From Vitellaria paradoxa (taxonomy: Eukaryota; Streptophyta; Magnoliopsida; Ericales; Sapotaceae): a stretch of DNA of 64,000 nucleotides. Positions 60,358 through 64,000 of the stretch are shown here, piece by piece. How positions within the stretch are numbered: the first letter of the stretch is position 1; every line of letters starts with the position of its first letter. The stretch covers positions 24,888,147 through 24,952,146 of the forward strand of contig CM034243.1 of NCBI GenBank assembly GCA_019916065.1, given 5' to 3'. The notes under the pieces are model-generated. The model had not been told where the DNA came from and searched no databases. It saw only the letters and a program-made list of their open reading frames with translations. A program made the position numbers and the translations under genes.

Positions 60358-61117
60358 TTGAAAACATTCCATATATTCTACAATCTAACTTCAACATTGT
60401 GGTTTCAATTTCTACAATTTAACTTCTGGTCGTAGAGCACTAGTTGAAGTCAGATTTCGATGGTGAATGATGTTTTGCAGCTAAATTGTAAGAGAACTAC
60501 CTCCAACTTATTTGTGTAGCTTTCTATGTTTTATTCCTTGTTGAAATTTCATGATGTTTAAGATTCTTTGGACTATCAGATAATGGTTATAAGTTTAGTA
60601 TTTGTTGAAATTTCCTTGTTGAGTAGGCCTTTTTTCCCAACAAAGTAAGGTGATAGTTGAAATAAATTGCCTAACCAAAAATTGAGGACTAACCCACTTA
60701 TCAATTGAGAAAAAAGGGGGGGGGGACTAAACCTACTTGATTCGAACTTTCTTAAGAGTCGTGGAAATTATAACCATTTTTTGCTGAAAAAAGGAGTTAA
60801 TATTTAAAAATTGCATCATTGAAGCTATATCCCAGTTACTTGAGATTGAACCTTTAATTTCGATTTTACTATTACATTTCATCTTTAAGTTACATTTTGT
60901 TTGATAATAGGCTGTTGCATCCTATCATTGTTTATACTTTGTGGGAAAATATTGGCAATGATTTATTTTTGATGTCTAAGTTGCGGTTTTACGTTTTTGT
61001 AAATTGTCTTTAGATATTTTGTTGGTTTCTATGCTATTCTTTTGTGGCGAATGAGATTCTAAGATCTTCTAATGCTTGATGCTTCCGCAACAAGTGATTC
61101 TTTTCTCTTATAGAACA
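60358..61117. other. Upstream region of the third dismutase copy
   Basis: Aligned with 41096-41867 and 54545-55321, beginning AAAACATTCCATATATTCTAC. No gene. Confidence 0.7.
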
Positions 61118-62090
61118 ATGGCAAAGATTGTTGCCATTCTTAGCAGCAGTGAGGGTGTGAGTGGAAACCATCTACTTCGCTCAAGAAGGAGGTGATGATG
61201 GAACTTAATCAGCTTCTTAGCCAAAATAGTTAAACCTGTATAGCTACTTTCTCGTATTACATAGTTCTCGATAATCATATTTGTAGATCCAACAAATGTT
61301 ACTGGAAAAGTTGCTGGTCTTAAGCCTGGGCTTCATGGCTTCCATGCCCATGCCCTTGGAGACACAACAAATGGTTGCACGTCAACTGGTATTATATGAG
61401 GCCTTCCATTAGTTCCTTTTCTACTCTTGTATGTACCTTTACATATTATTTGCATTTGGGCAAAAAATAAAGTATTTGTTTATTTTTTTGCTAAAAAAAT
61501 GTCTTTAGTAGGACTAATTTCAATCCTAAAGGCAAAGAATATGGTGCTTCTAAAGATGAGAATCACCATGCTAGTGATTTAGGTAATTTGACAGCTGGTG
61601 ATGATGGTATGTAATATGCAACATTGTTTTCAAAAAAAATGTAATATGCAACACTATTTCGATACTATGTATTGTTCTTATACGTGCTCAAATAGAATGC
61701 CACATTGTTGTCTGTCAAGTTCCATCATTAAATTTTTCTTTAGACTTCTGGTTGACCATAGTTTTACTTGCTATTCTTGTATCTATGGATTTTTGTTCTA
61801 GGGATTTAGTCTCTTAAGGCAAGATCTAGAATATTTAGAATATTTGAGGCTTCCCTACCCTTTTAACATATCTCCATGTATTTTTGCGGTTGTAATGCTA
61901 ATGTCTCAATGTTGACAAGCAGGTGAATTATTTTGTCTTCCTTTTTTTTTTTTTTTTTGTTGGTTTGTGATTTTTTCTTTTTAGGTTGTTGGATATGCTT
62001 GCAGATTCGGCCAAACTCCATTATTGGGAGGGCTGTGGTTGTCCATGCAGATCCTAATGATCTTGGCAGGGGTATGACAAAATTACCATA
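61118..62090 (+). pseudogene. Cu/Zn superoxide dismutase pseudogene, unit C
   Basis: Segments: 61118 to about 61195, 61287-61388, 61512-61606, 62005 to about 62090. The first has the same extra A as unit B. The second is the best preserved ([20 protein letters not shown]), keeping both His of the copper motif. The third has GKEYGAS, losing the bridging His to Tyr. The last keeps the VVVHAD His but the C-terminal exon is absent. Confidence 0.85.
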
Positions 62091-62589
62091 GATAATCGCT
62101 TTTCCTTATATGGCTTTATTCTTTGCTGCTCTATTTCCCATCTTACATATAAAAGCAAAAATTTAAGTAAAATCAGGGAAAGAAAAAAACAGGCAAGGAA
62201 GGTTAAAAGGGTCACTAAGCCATATTGGCATGATACCATTCTAACTCCATAGAACTTTGCTACATGTTATTCAAGATTTTTTCTTTTTTTTTTTTTTTTT
62301 TTTTTTTTCTGTCATTTAGAAATTCAAGCCCATTTAGTTTGATGGAAAACATGTACAAAAATATTAGAAGTTACTCTTGTCTGCAAGTGGTGGTTAAGTT
62401 TTGCAAAAAATTGCATAGCCAAGAGTAGTGACATTATAGATGAATTAGTTGTGCATTTGACTGTGATTTTTGGGTGTATATATGACTTTACATCACAGTG
62501 ATTGGTTTGCTATTTTATATTTGTGATGGATTTTGGAGTAGATTGGAGATGTTATTTGGCATGTTTATTTTGATATACTTGTTGGCAAT

Positions 62590-64000
62590 GACGGACCTCT
62601 GTGTAGAGTTAGTTGAATGGCTTTACTGTCAGAATTACATGTTGAGAAAGATAATCTGAATGGGAATCTTAGTTTGTTGCCTGGGGAAAAAAAGAATCTT
62701 GCAGAGGAGAAAGGATATTTGGTAATTGAGAATGAGAAACTTTTGACAGAGTTAGCTGAGTGCGGAGGTTTATTGCGGTCATAACAGCTAGAAAATGTCA
62801 ACACAAGTGGGTGTCTTGCATTGACTACAGAAGAGAGGATGAAGGTTGAGGAGTTATGAGGGAATTTTGCCAATGCGACTCACCCAATTTCCAGTGAGGG
62901 AACTTTTCTTGCCTCCACTAATAAACCCTAATGATGGGTCAACTATTGAGCAGCTTAAATTGGATGTCTGTGATCAGCCTTTTGTGTTCTTGAAGAGATG
63001 CATAGAGGATGCAGAGAGAATGATTCTGAAACTTGAGAACGCAATTGAAGGGATGCACTTTCATTCTTGAAGCAAAGAACACTGAGCTTGTTAAAAAGCT
63101 TGGTAACTTTCAATCACAAATCAGTGAACTGGAGAGACAGTTGGATGGAATGCAATCTAGTTCAGATGAGATTGCTTCAACCATCTCTAATGAGGTGGAA
63201 GTTCTGCATAAAGAAATAGCAGAAACGGCATCAATACTTGAGCAGAATGGAATTCCCCGTTGCTCTGGTTGTTGAGACAGTTGGGAAGCTCGACACTTTG
63301 ATTGGGAGTTCATTCTGCTCCACCAAAGTGATTGAGGATCTGCAGGTGAAACTCAAAGCTTCCAGGGAACATCAAGATGAAATTCAGAGTTCCATGGAAA
63401 GATATGATTCAAAATTTTAATGGAATTCCACTGTTGCTCTGGTTGTTTAGACAGTTGGGAAGCTTGACACTTTGCTTGGGAGCTCATTCTCATCCACCGA
63501 AGTGATTGAGGATCTGCAGGTGAAACTCAAAGCTTCTAGGGAAAATCAAGATCGAAATTCGGAGTTCCATAGAAGGATATGATGGACAAGTTCAATGGTT
63601 TGCATGAAAGGACTGAATTGGTCTTTAGTGTGTTAGATAGGATCTATGGAACCTTAAGAAACTAGCAAATGATTCACATTGGTTTGTACAGAGGAGCGGA
63701 TATCTTCTATCAGAGAAAAACATAGCATAGGTTTGATTCAGCAACTCAGTGACTGCATTAAGAGAATCATTTCTTCTCAAAGATTCTGTACCTGAGAGAG
63801 TAGAAGAAATTCTAGAAGACCTAGAGCTTCCAGAGCAATTCCATTCCAGAGATATGATCAAAAAGGTTGATTTGTTAGCCCAATTGGTTGCTGGAAACTC
63901 TTTGCCTCTTACTTATTGGGATCAGAAAAGTTCTGTGGTCAGGGGATCATATTCTGATGCTGGTTTTGTGGAAACGGGTGCCTAGAAGGAAAAGACACAA
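62590..64000 (+). pseudogene. Coiled-coil (TNO1-like) pseudogene fragment, unit C, runs off the window
   Basis: The copy has the shared stop (62782-62784) and shared frameshift near 63070. It alone keeps the frame in the STISNEVEVLHKEIAETASI region (near 63180), where A and B share a 1-nt loss. An internal 173-bp duplication at 63248-63594 is unique to it. It continues past the window end. Confidence 0.7.
63248..63594 (+). repeat. Tandem duplication of a 173-bp block in unit C
   Basis: TGGAATTCC.. to the end of the ATATGAT.. segment occurs at 63248-63420 and again from 63421. The first block carries B-type variants (CCCGTTGC, CATGGAAAGATATG), the second A-type variants (CCACTGTTGC, CATAGAAGGATATG). 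Confidence 0.85.

Noticed and set aside
1..64000. CRISPR arrays, operons or defence islands
   Set aside because: The sequence is plant nuclear DNA with introns and retrotransposons. No regularly spaced repeats with unique spacers were seen; the tandem repeats are simple duplications.

Overview
The window is nuclear DNA of a flowering plant, most likely a eudicot. It is AT-rich, its genes have GT-AG introns, and it is full of plant transposons (Ty1/copia, Ty3-like LTR remnants, LINEs, SINE-like units, a Mutator-like element). The species cannot be named from the sequence. I find four probable protein genes, all on the minus strand, and a large amount of decayed duplicated and transposon-derived DNA.

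Layout. 1-8.7 kb: an SDE3-type RNA helicase gene (RNA silencing), four coding exons plus a probable 5' UTR exon; a SINE-like unit with an 11-bp target duplication lies just upstream. 9.75-12.9 kb: a deleted, internally rearranged copia element on the minus strand with 246-bp LTRs, next to a 693-bp Mutator-like element (12.9-13.6 kb). 13.6-23.2 kb: gene-free repeat graveyard holding an inverted LTR remnant, an L1-type LINE fragment and a 5'-truncated RTE-type LINE. 23.69-28.78 kb: a young-looking but stop-ridden copia element (229-bp LTRs, CATGA target duplication) nested in an older LTR remnant. 31.0-34.3 kb: a five-exon gene for a 231-aa probably mitochondrial protein with a partial SEC-C motif.

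36.6-64.0 kb is a local segmental duplication. Each unit carries a B3-domain (DUF313 type) gene on the minus strand, then on the plus strand a broken Cu/Zn superoxide dismutase pseudogene, then a broken piece of a long coiled-coil gene resembling TNO1. Unit A is about 37.5-45.65 kb and unit B about 50.15-59.2 kb. A partial third unit (59.85 kb to the window end) has a coiled-coil tail fragment joined directly to another dismutase/coiled-coil unit (C) and no B3 gene. Only the two B3 genes still have open frames; the dismutase and coiled-coil parts share old lesions, so they were dead before amplification. A and B are separated by a probable long antisense Ty3-type LTR remnant (46.1-49.84 kb).

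I see no operon, CRISPR array, tRNA or rRNA gene, and no convincing new functional system. The most unusual structures are the mosaic triplicated block, the inverted reverse-transcriptase fragment that replaces RNase H in the first copia element, and the unequal state of the two B3 paralogues.
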